Source of the DNA: an uncultured Verrucomicrobiota bacterium
GTDB lineage: Bacteria; Verrucomicrobiota; Verrucomicrobiia; Limisphaerales; UBA9464
DNA: 13,953 bases
Assembly: GCA_903925515.1 (NCBI GenBank)
Contig: CAIYFP010000197.1
Location: forward strand, 1 to 13,953
Reading direction: 5' to 3'
Numbering within the stretch: the stretch's first letter is position 1; each line of letters opens with the position of its first letter. The notes beneath the pieces were generated by a model, which was given only the letters and a program-made list of their open reading frames with translations, was not told the origin of the DNA and made no database searches. Both the position numbers and the translations under genes were made by a program. Of the stretch, positions 13,948 through 13,953 are shown one piece after another.

Positions 13948-13953
13948 GCCACT

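Noticed and set aside
1..13953. CRISPR arrays, tRNA or rRNA genes
   Set aside because: I saw no regularly spaced direct repeats and no tRNA- or rRNA-like conserved sequence while reading; none is annotated.

Overview
The window is high-GC bacterial DNA with strong third-position G/C bias. The combination of a PEP-CTERM surface protein, a pseudopilin with a C-terminal H-X9-DG motif, a short lipoprotein and abundant palindromic intergenic repeats points to a Verrucomicrobiota-like (possibly Planctomycetota) genome. That assignment is inference from gene content; no rRNA marker is present.

Left part, mostly + strand: positions 1-646 hold no convincing gene but contain two inverted-repeat elements. 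They are followed by a short-chain dehydrogenase (647-1417), a minus-strand D-aminoacyl-tRNA deacylase-like remnant lacking its N-terminus (1434-1841), and a 42-residue lipoprotein (1829-1957). A tight three-gene unit comes next: a PEP-hydrolase-family TIM barrel, a cupin, and HisH of histidine biosynthesis (2148-4065).

Middle part, all minus strand and closely spaced, transcribed from about 10065 down to 4109: tpiA, secG, oppA-, oppB- and oppC-like peptide importer genes, then moeA. The importer has its lipoprotein binding protein and two permeases, but no ATPase gene is in the window. The tpiA-secG pair and the opp genes look like one transcription unit ending with moeA.

Right part, + strand: a cobalamin (B12) riboswitch at about 10201-10373 leads a roughly 270-nt structured leader containing several strong hairpins and a possible anti-Shine-Dalgarno helix. 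Four coupled genes follow: a PEP-CTERM surface protein, a 15-cysteine CWC/DUF5522 fusion, an exported beta-rich protein, and a type IV/II pseudopilin with H-X9-DG motif. Gene junctions are 2 nt or ATGA overlaps. No B12 enzyme or recognised B12 transporter is encoded here, so a B12-controlled surface and pseudopilin cassette is the most interesting content. A role in corrinoid capture is a hypothesis. The window ends in palindromic repeats (13837-13947).
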